In this document: one piece after another, positions 1-12,005 of the stretch
Layout of the letters: each line of letters begins with the position of its first letter
Numbering within the stretch: the stretch's first letter is position 1
NCBI GenBank assembly: GCA_022432975.1
Contig: CM039512.1
Coordinates: 44,305,124-44,369,123, forward strand
DNA: 64,000 bases
Direction of reading: 5' to 3'
Source: Begonia masoniana
Lineage: Eukaryota; Streptophyta; Magnoliopsida; Cucurbitales; Begoniaceae
Notes under the pieces: model-generated
Seen by the model: the letters and a program-made list of their open reading frames with translations, nothing else
Databases searched by the model: none
Told to the model about the DNA's origin: nothing
Program-made: the position numbers and the translations under genes

Positions 1-508
1 TCTTGTTTATAGTTCACATCCACCGATAGCTTTTATCTTTCTGCCCAGTTTTACTCTCCTCCTTCCGATTATCATTGTACACTGTTGTTTTATTTAATCC
101 ACCGAAGCTCTTTTATACTAAGTCTTCCGCCAGCCTGAATTCTTTCAAATTAAGTTCATTTCTGTTTTCTGCTTCACCCCTTTTGATTTTGTCATTTACT
201 CTGCCCCTTTAGATTCAACTACTTCCTATTTCACTTTGCCACCCGAGAACTCTCCCTCTCTCCCTGTAAATGTTTTCTGTTACTCACTGTAGTTTCTCCC
301 TCTCTGTAAAGTTACGTTTTTAGGGTTTGCGATGACAGTGCATGTTTCCTGTCATTCGATTTCGTTTCTCTGTAAATATTTTTAAGTATAATGTCCACTG
401 TCTTGACCGATCTGTTCAAAAAAAAATAGTCACCGTTTTTCCGTCCACTGTCCCGGAGTGATGGCTCCGATCCCGGACCTCGATCGGGTTCGGTTCTGGG
501 TCGTCACA
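1..508 (+). mobile_element. 3' part of a Gypsy-type LTR
   Basis: This is the right-hand part of an LTR that starts before the window. It has pyrimidine-rich sequence with GTCCAC/GTCCACTG words, then a conserved end (GGAGTGATGGCTCCGATCCC, CTCGATCGGG) and the terminus GTCGTCACA. The same end closes the complete solo LTR at 31820-32811, which fixes the orientation. It abuts an oppositely oriented LTR piece at 509, so it was probably inserted into it. No primer binding site follows, which fits a solo LTR. The left end and target duplication cannot be tested. Confidence 0.6.
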
Positions 509-2066
509 TATATAATTATCGATCATTTCTATCTATTAAAATCCCAAAATACCTACATGCCATCCCCATGGGTCAAAATAAGCACCGACTGCCCAGCGCG
601 CTCCCACGGGTCATCCTCTATCAACCTGCTCATGCGTCGGGAGGAATATCATCATCACCTGTTTCGAAGTCACCTACAACACCATAGAAATAACCTATGA
701 GCTAAAGGGCTCAGTAAATCTACGTAAATGAGAATGCATGCTATGCGTATGTAGTTCATAAAATCATGCATCATTTTCATTCTTTAGTCACATAGCATGG
801 ACGTCATCGGAGGTTTACTCTCACAAGATGGAGAAGGTACATCTGGCAGTTAGATAGCCCTTTCCATCTACCGGGGGGAAAACATGCTCCTCCTCTCAGA
901 ACAGCCATGTCTGAACCTCACCCTAACATGACCGTAATTACATACATTCATACCTTTCTTTAGTCGTTTCTTTTCATGAAAACGTATGCGAAAATTCATT
1001 TTTCGTGCTAGTTCGTAAAACATGATGCATGGACATGGATTTGCATTAAAGTAAGAAAACATAAAGCAATACATAAAAACTTAGGAAAACGTTCTAACGT
1101 AACAATTTTCCTAGACTACCCATCCAATCTACACACTAAAAACACATCACCAAAGATCCTCAAACAATTTACTCTCCTATGGTGTAGGTCGGATCGGCCA
1201 AACAAGTCACGAAGACTTACCTCGCGTCCGTAGCACACCGAGCTCCGTCCACGAGCGTTGTTCATCTAAAACATTTCACAACACACGACATTAAACCGAG
1301 CGTAAATCATCGAACTTTGAAATCTAACGGAACTCCTAGCTAAAGAAAATTTCTTAAAACTCTAATTTAACTCATTGCGGCATTTCATCGAGCAATTCAT
1401 GCTCATGAATTCCTAACCTCCATTAATGGAGTTTCTAAGTTCTCCAACAACCAAAAGCTCCAATATCTCTTAATAAATCGACCAAACATGTCCAATAACC
1501 ATCAATACCTCCATTAGAGGCGTAATCATGCTAAACCTATCGATTTAAAACCTTAATCCACATTTTTAACAAAACCCTAAACGAACCTTAACTGTTTAAA
1601 TCCGTGTAAACCAAAAATAAACCTTCCAAAACCGTAGAACCTTACCTAATGAGTGTTTACAAAGAAGAAACGCAAAGGATGGATCGCCGGAAGAAGGAGC
1701 TTAGTTGCCGGAAGAGAGGAACGCACGAGAGAGGGAAATGAGAGTCGCAAATCGCCAGGGAGAGAGGAGAGGGAGAGAAAAATCGTTGAGTGTTGAGGGA
1801 AGGGAGGGATTTGTGTTATTTAATAAATTTGTCACGCAAAATTACCAATTTGCCCTTTTATTTAATTTTTCTAATAATCCTCCACTTATCTCGTTAATTA
1901 ATCCATCGATCTGTCTTCTCCAAATTTTCTTATTTCACCAATAATTCCAATTTATTGCTAGGGCTCTATTAAAACCTTTCTTTCGCAAAACGGACTTAAT
2001 TTAACATATTTACAAAAATACCATTATATATTGGAATAATAATATCCCGTAAAACCGAGTGTTACA
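509..2066 (-). mobile_element. Gypsy LTR fragment, minus orientation
   Basis: This stretch matches the right half of the solo LTR at 6975-10949 in the same order: the CCCACGGGTCA and CCCAGCGC words, the GAGCTAAAGG-CTCAGTAA block, CATCTACCGGGGGGAAAACA, GTGATGCATGGACA-like words, and an end reading GAGTGTTACA at 2066. Read on the minus strand it starts TGTAACACTC, typical of these LTRs. Its left part is missing and replaced by the plus-strand LTR end at 1-508. It interrupts the SIRE-type Copia pol, which resumes at about 2081. No coding sequence is seen in it. Confidence 0.7.
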
Positions 2067-3060
2067 AGACAGCAGGTAACCGTCCACACGTGTCTAGAAA
2101 GATCATCCTATTGATGAAGCCATTGGAAGTCTTAATGATGGAATCCAAACCAGAGACAAATCGAGAGTAAACTATCGAGATATGATTCATATGACATGTT
2201 TCACCTAAACTATTGAGCTAAAAATGTGAAAGAAGCTCTCCTAGATGAATATTAGATTGAAGCTATGCAAGAAGAACTTGGTCAATTCACTCGAAATCAA
2301 GTTTGGGACTTAGTGTCGTGTCCTCCCAATGTAAATGTCATCGACACCAAGTAGATATACAAGAACAAGAGTAATGAGCATGGAAACATTACACGCAACA
2401 AAGCACGGTTAGTCGCTCAAGGATACTCATAGATTGAAGGAGTTGATTTTGATGAGACATTTGCTCCGGTTGCTCGACTTGAATCCATCCGACTTTTACT
2501 AGCTATTGCTTGTGTAATGCAGTTCAAACTCTATCAAATAGATGTGAAGAGTGCATTTATAAATGGATTTCTAAATGAGGAAGTTTATGTCACTCAACCA
2601 AAGGGTTTTGAGGACCCTCATCATCCCGATTATGTCTATAGATTAAAGAAAGCGCAAAGAGTACTTCCGGTGGATGTTTTTATTTGAGGAACAGTTTGGT
2701 GTCTTGGTTTAGCAAGAAACAGAACCTTATTTCTCTGTCTACTGCCGAGTCATAATATATCGCAGCTGGTAGTAGCTGTACTCAGCTTCTTTGGATGAAA
2801 TAAATGCTCAAGGATTACGGTGTCACACAGGATGTCATAACGTTATACTGTGATAATTTGAGTGCTATTAATATCTCCAAGAATCCAGTACATCATTTTC
2901 AGACAAAGCATATTGATATTCGACATTATTTCATTAGATCCCTTGTAGAAAACAAAGTTATCACCTTGGAGCATATGGTGACCGAAAAATAAATTGTCGA
3001 TATTTTTACAAAAGCATTGGATGGTGTAAGATTTAAAGAACTGATGTCTGCCCTATGCCT
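2067..3060 (+). pseudogene. SIRE-type Copia pol remnant (RT and RNase H)
   Basis: The plus-strand translation, across stops and a deletion, gives the end of the integrase-RT linker (KDHPIDEAIG, NYRDM) and the start of a Copia reverse transcriptase (AMQEELGQF, RNQVWDLV, NKARLVAQGYS, GVDFDETFAPVARLESIRLL, DVKSAF, EEVYVTQPKGF). At about 2655 the frame jumps into RNase H (SWFSKKQNLISLSTAES, CDNLSAINISKNPVHH, TKHIDIRHYFIR, TEKxxxDIFTKALD). The catalytic RT core with its YVDD box is deleted. Wording and the env-like frame downstream point to the SIRE/Maximus lineage. Several stops (for example QKDHP to stop-KDHP) show it is dead. The upstream part was displaced by the LTR ending at 2066. Confidence 0.88.
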
Positions 3061-3607
3061 CTATGTCATGTGAAGAAATATTCAAGTTGTAAGTTTTTAT
3101 TTAAAAAAAAGGATAATAATATTTCACCACTTGTTTTAGGTGTTTGTTTTTGTTTCGCCACATGCTTAGGCAATATTCTTAGTTTGCTAATTTTTGCGTT
3201 TCATAAATATAACATCTTCAATGACGTGGAAATTTTGGAAATTATTATAAAGACCAAAAATAAATCATCATGGATCTTAAGGAAATTCATGTGTCTCGAT
3301 TATGGTTATTGGATGAGTATATTTCCAAATCTGAAGCCTTGTGGATTTTATGGTTTATTCTCATAAATTACATGATTTCTAATTTATTTGCAAAATGATG
3401 TGGAAATTGGGATTTTTATCCTCTTGGGAAATGGAAAAATTTTAATGGGATTTGATGGATTATATTAAAATTCAAATTGAGGGTATTATGGTTTATCTCC
3501 ATAAACCCGTAAGGATACTCAATGGTAAAATTTTTCTCTCTCCTCTATTTGCACTATGAATTTCAAAGGGTTCCAGTGTTTAGGGCTTCTCTCTATTGTT
3601 CTTCTCC
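3061..3607 (+). other. Spacer between Copia pol and env-like frame
   Basis: This AT-rich stretch follows the RNase H end (KALDGVRFKELMSALCLY). One open stretch of about 100 codons at 3055-3366 has no recognisable motif and low complexity. In SIRE-type elements a non-coding spacer separates pol from the env-like frame, and this fits in place and size. Confidence 0.5.
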
Positions 3608-5495
3608 ATGACCATCAACAAAGAATCATCTGAAAATTCATCTTCAAGTATTATTCCAGACACTGTCACAAACGTGAATCTCGTTTATCTAGAATCGGAG
3701 ATAGCGAATGTTGTCTATACGCCACCGTCTATTACGAGTGAGGCGTCTGAGCTTAAGGGGGAGAGATAAAAAATAGCAGTGGAAGCTCTCCCTATTCACC
3801 AAGTTGATTCTTCTGGCGTAAAAAGAATATTTCAAAAAATCATTGATAACCGATTCAAAACTAGCCCTGGTCTTCTCCGGGCTCCTGATCGTTCAAGATT
3901 CACTCGAGCATCTAAGGAAAAAAGGCCTCGAGTGATTAAAGAAATTTCCTCTGATGATCCATGGTCCGAAAAAGAAGAAATTGAATCGGACTCTTTTGAT
4001 GTTGTGATTCAAGAAGTTCAGACTTCAAGATAGTCCAAGAACTTTCGTTCCAGGTTCAAGAAAACTGGTGAAAGCTCTATTGCTGCCAAATCACCAAAGT
4101 CAAAACCCAAGAAGGCTTATGCAAGTCCTGACATTCCAAAATCTCCAAGGCCGAAGCTGAAGAAAGCAAAACTAACTCTGACATCAAGATGTTCTACTCG
4201 CACACAGTCAAAGTCACAGAAACAATTAAGCAAAAATTCAAGTAAGTCTTTTGTTAAATCTGTTGTAGAAGACTTCAAGTCAGATTATCATGCTGGTCAT
4301 TGGAAAAGTTTTTCTAATAGAAATTTGTGGTCTGAAAGGAATATTCATGAAGGTGGTTTTTTAGATTGTGAAGTCATAATTTACCATCTTTTGAAGCAAG
4401 GTTTAAGAAAGACTTTTAGAGGTCTTAAACATTTTGTGAGCAAAGTAGTTCTGGAATTCCATTGTAATTTAGATTCCGATATGAAGACTCCAGACCATCC
4501 GAATTATGGTCAAACTTATATTAGGGGACAAACTTTTGAATTCTCACCTACTGTGATCAACACTTATTTAGAAAATGAAGGTCTTGATATAGAGAAGTTT
4601 GTTCTAGATTTCAGTAGAATTATTGTTGATATCACGGGGGGTGTCAGACGTGCATGGCCTCAAGGAAAGGATTTTCCTGCCTCTCAATTAACTGTGAAAT
4701 ATGGAATTTTGCACAAAATTGCTATGAGAAGTTGGCTGCCTACTTCGCATGGCACAAGAGTAAACAAATCAATGACTACTTTGCTATTTAAAATTGGAAA
4801 TGCAATTCCATTCAATGTTGGACGGTTTATTTTTGAACAAATTATGAAGCAATTCCATGCAATTCCCTGTTTGATTTATGCAATTATCTCTTAGCAACTT
4901 AAAGTAATTAGAGAAAAAGAGGTTTTATATGTTGAAAAGGATGAAATCTGAATCATTTATAAACTTCGGACTGGAGAGCATGTTAATGATATGGACAAAC
5001 TGCTAGAGAGTGTTTCACCCTCAAAATTTATGTCGAACCCTTCTCTTGCTTCTCACTCCATCAAGACTCTAATTGATGTGTCCAAATCTTTGGATAACCA
5101 AATATCTGTGCTACAAAAGCAAAAGAGTATTATTACAAGTCTGATTGATATATTACTTAAGAGTAAAGCTGCTATGGAAGGAGATGCTATCCTGAAGAAA
5201 CAGGAAAAGAAGTCATATGCACCTAGATCATGTAGTAATCCTCCTAAAGTCCCAGAGGAAACTCAGGAAGTTGTCAATGAAACGACAGATCAGATTGCAT
5301 TATCTCTTCATAGTGGAGGTCAGACTTCTCATAATGATGCATCAGACCCAAAAATTTCTGTGGATATACCTTTGGCTGTTGTTGATGAAAGATAGATCAT
5401 TCCTCCTAATGTCGCTCAGAGTATTCCAGCTGATCATGTCTCATCCAATGAACACTCTAGAGGTTTTCTAACTGGTGAAGACAATTCTGTCTAAC
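3608..5495 (+). pseudogene. SIRE-type env-like frame, broken
   Basis: From ATG 3608 a single frame runs about 629 codons to the stop near 5493, interrupted by stops at 3767 (TAA), 4031 (TAG), 4892 (TAG), one TGA near 4948 and one TAG at 5393. The N-terminal third is Ser/Lys/Pro-rich (ESSENSSSSI, KSPKSKPKKAY, SPRPKLKKAK). The middle has the segment known from plant 'envelope-like' or 'putative plant transposon' proteins: NERNIHEGG-like start, FVLDFSRII, RAWPQGKDFPASQLTVKYG, ILHKIAMRSWLPTSHGTRVN, FIFEQIMKQ. The C-terminus has a short coiled-coil-like stretch (SLDNQISVLQKQKSIITSLI). No signal peptide or clear membrane helix was seen, so 'env' describes position and family, not a demonstrated function. 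Confidence 0.75.
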
Positions 5496-5779
5496 CATGA
5501 TTATATGAACTCAAGCTTAATTTTGGTTAATCTCTTTTGTTGGTGTTTTGAACTTTTAGAAGATGTTGGATCTCTTATGCTCATCTTATCATAACTTGCT
5601 GATGGATATTCTACTTTTGTGTTGGATGGATATCCTTTTTATCCTTTTATAGCAAAAAAAGGGAGTAGTTTTGATGTGCATGGTGTTATCTGCAATGTTT
5701 CATGTGATTACCGGTTAAGGTAGAGTTTTGGTTAATAGCCAACATGCAGGTGGAGTTCTGGATTTTGCCAAAAAAATAC

Positions 5780-5793
5780 AAAAATGGGGAAAT
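5780..5793 (+). promoter_or_regulatory. Polypurine tract of the SIRE-type element
   Basis: CAAAAATGGGGAAAT lies directly before TGTAAATTTTAATGAG, the start of the 3' LTR. SIRE-type elements carry a similar purine run ahead of an LTR beginning TGTAAA or TGTTAA. It primes plus-strand DNA synthesis. Confidence 0.6.
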
Positions 5794-6258
5794 TGTAAAT
5801 TTTAATGAGTTGACATTATTTTTTGGCAAATATAATTCATGAGAATTTATGTTTAATTCTCTAAAATGTGTTTTCAATTATGAAAGATTGTCTCTTGGGA
5901 TTCATGATATTATCCATATGATATTTGAATGAAGATTCATTAGAGATCATGAAGATAGAGAAGTTTCAAAAATATGGCAAGTGGTTACTTGGAAAACAAG
6001 TAGCTTTTTTTTATAAAGTTGTTTTTAATGAAAATTTGTTTTGAAAATTCATATGGATTACAACGAGATAAGTGATCACAACAAACAAAGAATATATTAT
6101 TAAAGTGTTGGGATCCGATTTGATTATTTGGACAATTATTTCCTAAAATAGTATGCTCAGTGTCACACGAGCAATTAAGAGAGTTTCTGTTTCCTTTTTC
6201 ATGCGGATCTGTTTAGATATGTTATTTGAATTACTCCTCAAATAAGATAATTGCAAAT

Positions 6259-6269
6259 CATATATAAAT
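6259..6269 (+). promoter_or_regulatory. TATA-like box in the Copia LTR
   Basis: TATATAAATGG lies about 465 bp into the 3' LTR of the SIRE-type element, in the place where a U3 promoter would be. It is the strongest TATA match in this LTR. Function is inferred. Confidence 0.4.
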
Positions 6270-6974
6270 GGTCTTTTCTAATAGAGGTGGCATGGAACGA
6301 ATATTGTTTTCTCGAGTTTTCTTGTGCCCCACGTTGATCTTCATTCTTCACCCACGGGTTTGTGTGGTGTATATTCTTGTTCGACCGATCAGTGATTGGA
6401 TGTTGTATGCAGTCTGTTCGTGAGCTGATATGATTATCTTCCGAGTGTGTTGATTTGGTGCATCCGTAGACAATGACAAGTGTCATCGATGGTATACCAG
6501 GTGCAATTCTGTTTCTTTCATCGAAGCTTAGTCTCAAGAGGAGGCTGCCTTGGAACTCGGGAAGAGTTCTGATCGTGGGCAAGAGGATCTTGCCATACAC
6601 GGATTCCGGGAAGAGTCATCAACGACAAGGGGAGCTTGTCATCTTTAGATTTCGGGAGGAGTCGCCATCAACAAGGGGATCTTGTTGCATTCAGATTCTG
6701 GGAGGGATCGATTACAAGTCGATGCGAGCTCACAAAAACTGTTTCACTGAGGAAGTTAGTAAGAGGCGGCGACAAAGATAAGAGGGAGTCTTTATTTGTA
6801 TAAGTCCAATTGTCTTGTAACTTCAAGAACTCATGAATTGTTTTTTTATTTCTGGGCGTGGCTTCGCAGACGTAGGCAATTGCCGAACTGTGTTACCAAC
6901 CTCCTGTTTCATTATTTTATGCACTTTATCATTGTCCGTTATCACGATAATTAATTTGTATCTCACTAAGTGTT

Positions 6975-9900
6975 TGTAGCAACCCTTAGTCCTACTCCTT
7001 AAATACCCGTAAAATTTTGACTTTTTTTTAACTCTTGAACATTTAAAATGGCCAGACATAAAATCAAAGGCATAAAATGAAAAACAGAAATGGATGATAG
7101 AAGTAAAAATACATGATAATTAGAAGACTTAAAACTGAAGTGGACAACTGAAATAGTCAACAGAATGGACAACAGGAATGGACAACTGGAGTGCAGAAGC
7201 TGTGGACAACAAAAGTGCATAAGCTGTGGACGATAGAAGTGCAGAAGCTGTGGACGATAGAAGTACAGAAGCTATGGACGATAGAAGTGCAGAAGCTGTG
7301 GACGACAGAAGTACAGAAGTTGCGGACGATAGAAGTGCAGAAGCTGTGGACGATAGAAGTGCAGAAGCTGTGGACGATAGAAGTGCAGAAGCTGTGGACG
7401 ATAGAAGTGCAGAAGCTGTGGACGATAGAAGTGCAGAAGCTGTGGACGATAGAAGTGCAGAAGCTGTGGACGATAGAAGTGCAGAAGCTGTGGACGATAG
7501 AAGTGCAGAAGCTGTGGACGATAGAAGTGCAGAAGCTGTGGACGATAGAAGTGCAGAAGCTGTGGACGATAGAAGTGCAGAAGCTGTGGACGATAGAAGT
7601 GCAGAAGCTGTGGACGATAGAAGTGCAGAAGCTGTGGACGATAGAAGTGCAGAAGCTGTGGACGATAGAAGTGCAGAAGCTGTGGACGATAGAAGTGCAG
7701 AAGCTGTGGACGATAGAAGTGCAGAAGCTGTGGACGATAGAAGTGCAGAAGCTGTGGACGATAGAAGTGCAGAAGCTGTGGACGATAGAAGTGCAGAAGC
7801 TGTGGACGATAGAAGTGCAGAAGCTGTGGACGATAGAAGTGCAGAAGCTGTGGACGATAGAAGTGCAGAAGCTGTGGACGATAGAAGTGCAGAAGCTGTG
7901 GACGATAGAAGTGCAGAAGCTGTGGACGATAGAAGTGCAGAAGCTGTGGACGATAGAAGTGCAGAAGCTGTGGACGATAGAAGTGCAGAAGCTGTGGACG
8001 ATAGAAGTGCAGAAGCTGTGGACGATAGAAGTGCAGAAGCTGTGGACGATAGAAGTGCAGAAGCTGTGGACGATAGAAGTGCAGAAGCTGTGGACGATAG
8101 AAGTACAGAAGTTGCGGACGATAGAAGTGCAGAAGCTGTGGACGATAGAAGTGCAGAAGCTGTGGACGATAGAAGTGCAGAAGCTGTGGACGATAGAAGT
8201 GCAGAAGCTGTGGACGATAGAAGTGCAGAAGCTGTGGACGATAGAAGTGCAGAAGCTGTGGACGATAGAAGTGCAGAAGCTGTGGACGATAGAAGTGCAG
8301 AAGCTGTGGACGATAGAAGTGCAGAAGCTGTGGACGATAGAAGTGCAGAAGCTGTGGACGATAGAAGTGCAGAAGCTGTGGACGATAGAAGTGCAGAAGC
8401 TGTGGACGATAGAAGTGCAGAAGCTGTGGACGATAGAAGTGCAGAAGCTGTGGACGATAGAAGTGCAGAAGCTGTGGACGATAGAAGTGCAGAAGCTGTG
8501 GACGATAGAAGTGCAGAAGCTGTGGACGATAGAAGTGCAGAAGCTGTGGACGATAGAAGTGCAGAAGCTGTGGACGATAGAAGTACAGAAGTTGCGGACG
8601 ATAGAAGTGCAGAAGCTGTGGACGATAGAAGTGCAGAAGCTGTGGACGATAGAAGTGCAGAAGCTGTGGACGATAGAAGTGCAGAAGCTGTGGACGATAG
8701 AAGTGCAGAAGCTGTGGACGATAGAAGTGCAGAAGCTGTGGACGATAGAAGTGCAGAAGCTGTGGACGATAGAAGTGCAGAAGCTGTGGACGATAGAAGT
8801 GCAGAAGCTGTGGACGATAGAAGTGCAGAAGCTGTGGACGATAGAAGTGCAGAAGCTGTGGACGATAGAAGTGCAGAAGCTGTGGACGATAGAAGTGCAG
8901 AAGCTGTGGACGATAGAAGTACAGAAGTTGCGGACGATAGAAGTGCAGAAGCTGTGGACGATAGAAGTGCAGAAGCTGTGGACGATAGAAGTGCAGAAGC
9001 TGTGGACGATAGAAGTGCAGAAGCTGTGGACGATAGAAGTACAGAAGTTGCGGACGATAGAAGTGCAGAAGCTGTGGACGATAGAAGTGCAGAAGCTGTG
9101 GACGATAGAAGTGCAGAAGCTGTGGACGACAGAAGTGCAGAAGTTGCGGACGATAGAAGTGCAGAAGTTGCGAACGATAGAAGTGCAGAAGCTGCGGAAG
9201 ACAGAAGTGCAGAAGTTGTGGACGATAGAAGTGTAGAAGCTGTGGATGACTGCTGTAAAGAGTAGAATGGACGACTGTTTTTAAAGACAGAATGGATAAC
9301 TGTTTTAAAGGCAGAATGGACGACTGTTTTACAGGCAAAATAGACAACTATTTTTAAAGGTAGAATGGCACCTGTTTTAAAGGCAGAACTCAACACTCCA
9401 CCGATCGATCTGCTACCCCAGCCGATCGATCGGCTACCTCTCTGTTTCACATCTACATGTCCTAATAACCTCACAACTCACTATTAAACTTCTCCCCAAT
9501 CTCTTTAGAGACAAAATACTCCAAAACTAGATTCAAAACACCCCTTTGAACGTGTTAGAAAACATGATAGAAGTTCAAGAAATCTAACTGCATGGATAGC
9601 TCTAAAACTCGAGCATATCCGTGACTCAACCTAAAATAACCTCAAACAAAATCGGTTCAACTTTTAACAAAAGGCTTAGCAAAACATTTTATAAAACGAA
9701 TTCACCAATGCATCGATTTGTCTACTATCTAGAAACCAAACATCCTAAAATGGTTCAACTATACAATTCTCCTATCTATTCACCCGTCAGCCCATTTTTA
9801 ACTCAAAACCATCAAAATACCTAACCTATTGCTCCCACGGGTCAAAAGCGCCTCAACTGCCCAGCGCACTCCCACGGGCCATCCTCCTTCAACCTGCTCA

Positions 9901-10949
9901 TACTTCGGGTGGAGGAATGTCGTCCTCACCTGCTTCAAAATCACCCACACCATAAAGACAACTATGAGCTAAAGGCTCAGTAAGCTTCGTAAATGCAAAT
10001 GCATGCTGTGCATATGCAGTTCATAAATCATGCAGACATTTTCAACGTTTCATTACAGAACAGAATGTCACCGAGGTCTAACTCTCACCAGATGGAGAGG
10101 GAACATCTGGCGATTAGACAGCCCTTTCCATCTACCGGGGGGAAAACATGCTTCCATCCGTAAATAGCCATGTCTGAACCCCACCCTGTCGTGACCAGAT
10201 TACGTACATTCGTTTATTTAATTCATTGTTTTTCTTAAACACATGTAGAAATCCATTTTCATGCTATTTTGAAAAAAAACGTGATGCATGGACAATTCAA
10301 ATTTTATAACGTATACAGAGCCCTAGGCATAAAGAAAACGATAAACAGTACATAAAACTTAGGAAAAATGTTCTATCCTAACAAATATCTTAAATTACCC
10401 ATCCAACCTACACTGAAGATATAGATCACCAAACATCCTCGATCAACAAACTCCTCTATGGTGTAGGCCAAATCGGCCAAACAAATCACGAAGACTTACT
10501 TCGCGCCCTTTTTCAATCCGAGTGCTTAAATCTTCACAAAAGGAGCCAAATCGCAGGCGGAGAGGGGGTTTACTTCTCGGCGATAAAAGAAAGCTGGAGG
10601 AGTAGCAAATGAGGGTGTTCTCACGTAAGGGAGTGAAGAGGCAGGGAGAAGTTTCTCCCACAAGCTTTGCCACATGCCACATTCTTATTGGGTGCTCCCA
10701 ACCACCCACTTTCACTTCCTAATTTGCCCCTCCATTGGTTTCCAACTAAATGCTTTGTTTCCTTACCTATTTCGTTATTTAGTTAACGATTCGGTTTCTC
10801 TAAATTTTCTTATTTCACCGAGTTCTCCAATAAATTACTAGGGCTTTATTAAAACTTTCCGTTCATAAAACGGACTTAATTTGATATATTTACAAAAATG
10901 TCATTTTGTATCAAATAATAATAATAATATCATAAAATCGGGTGTTACA
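6975..10949 (-). mobile_element. Gypsy solo LTR with a large internal minisatellite
   Basis: The plus strand reads TGTAGCAACCC at 6975 and GGGTGTTACA ending at 10949; on the minus strand it begins TGTAACACCCGATTTTATG. Both sides carry the 5-bp duplication GTGTT (6970-6974 and 10950-10954), so this is a complete insertion of 3975 bp with no internal region: a solo LTR left by LTR-LTR recombination. About 2.07 kb of it is the 24-bp minisatellite at 7190-9265. The right half matches 509-2066. Similar words (GCATGGATAGCTCTAAAAC, CGATCGATCGGC) link it to the LTRs at 15965 and 22893. Confidence 0.85.
7190..9265. repeat. 24-bp minisatellite, about 86 copies
   Basis: The unit is GTGCAGAAGCTGTGGACGATAGAA, nearly perfect through most of the array. 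A variant (TACAGAAGTTGCGGACGATAG) recurs at about 7310, 8101, 8581, 8920 and 9040, so blocks larger than the unit were duplicated. Copies at both edges are more diverged. Since 24 is a multiple of 3 and the unit lacks stops in four frames, the array gives long open frames on both strands (repeats such as VQKLWTIE and DDRSAEAV); these are by-products of the repeat. The plus-strand LTR at 31820-32811 carries the same GTCCAC words in a non-amplified form. Confidence 0.95.
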
Positions 10950-10959
10950 GTGTTCCACA

Positions 10960-12005
10960 TACACTAGGGTATCAAGTAACTAACCTTGATTTTTCACAGT
11001 GGACTGTTGCTATGCCTTCCGCCTTGGAAGCTTAGATGCTGGTTGGAACCTTCATGCCAATTAAAGCTAGAAGAAATTCAGGCGTTCCTCAAAATTTTGC
11101 ATTTATCCTAGATGGTCCATTCTTTAAAGCGCTCAGCGTATGCTCCATACTATCGCTTATCCAATCGTCGCCCCACACTTTCCTCACTAATCTTTCATTT
11201 TCTACAATACCTAATTCAGATCTTCTTGCTCATGCTCCATCCTCTCTCTGTTTTTCATAATAATGTTATGACATGCTTATGCAAAGAAAAAGAAATTAGA
11301 GAGGAAAACAAAAGGAAGTTTGTGATGGCCTATGTTTAATTTATCAATAATAATAATAATAATTAATTACTGTTAGAAATTATAACAAGTTTAAAAATAA
11401 CAATATTTTTGAAATATGGACATGTTACAACATAGTTTCACTATTGGTGCGATGAAATTATCTGTTAATAAGACGTCAACATCCAGCCTAGACTAACTAA
11501 ACTAATTAATTAACCTTAAAGGAAAGCAACTTTGATTTTATTTTAAATATACATAAACCAAAGTGCAAGAACCTCTTTTATAGAAGACAAAATAGACTAT
11601 TGTAACTTAACATTTAATAATTATATATATAATTTTGAATCAACTAGAAGAGCTGATTCATTGTTGAAAGAGAGAAGGGAGGGACAAGAGAAAGAAGGAA
11701 ACCGTGAGAGGTAGAGAAGAAATGATTATGTTGAGTTTTGAATGATATGATCAACATAGCAAGAATAACGTTTTAGTATAAAAACCTCGAAGCGAAACCA
11801 AGAGTTTAGGTAAATTACTTTTTAAACCATTGATTTATGAATTGAACTCGAAAGGGGTTTTCTTCCTTGTAATCTAATCTGCACATAAACTGAAGACGAT
11901 TAGAACAATAGAGATAGTTGGTTTTTCAAAGAGAAGAAGGATGATGCTCATGTGCCGCTCAAGACTTATGTGAGGCGACGAAAGAAGAATTACAATTAGA
12001 TTTAA
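10960..12005. other. Unassigned DNA between two retroelements
   Basis: This is AT-rich sequence with no coding pattern recognised. Two overlapping open stretches at 11036-11339 have no known motif. The right part (11640-11760) holds purine-rich stretches. It could be the original target of the SIRE-type element or older, unrecognisable transposon DNA. Confidence 0.5.

Larger units (their letters stand above)
5794..10959 (+). mobile_element. 3' LTR of SIRE-type Copia, split by a solo LTR
   Basis: The LTR starts TGTAAATTTT after the polypurine tract. It runs through a TATA-like TATATAAATGG near 6259 and a region ending CAATTGTCTTGTAACTTC, then TTTGTATCTCACTAAGTGTT. It is broken at 6974 by a 3975-bp solo LTR flanked by GTGTT, and resumes at 10955 with CCACA, the probable terminus. 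Without the insert it would be about 1186 bp, a usual size for this lineage. The right end at 10959 is inferred from CA plus position; no second LTR of this element is available to confirm it. Confidence 0.65.

Noticed and set aside
6238..6781. Frames of 102-120 codons in the SIRE-type 3' LTR
   Set aside because: Located in the LTR near the TATA-like box, on opposite strands, without motifs.
7190..9265. CRISPR-like regular repeats
   Set aside because: Repeats are directly adjacent without spacers and the context is a plant LTR.
7129..9474. Very long open frames on both strands (681-781 codons) with repeated VQKLWTIE, DDRSAEAV or TASALLSS units
   Set aside because: They arise from a 24-bp repeat free of stops, in four frames at once. 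There is no start context, domain or codon pattern, so they are not genes.
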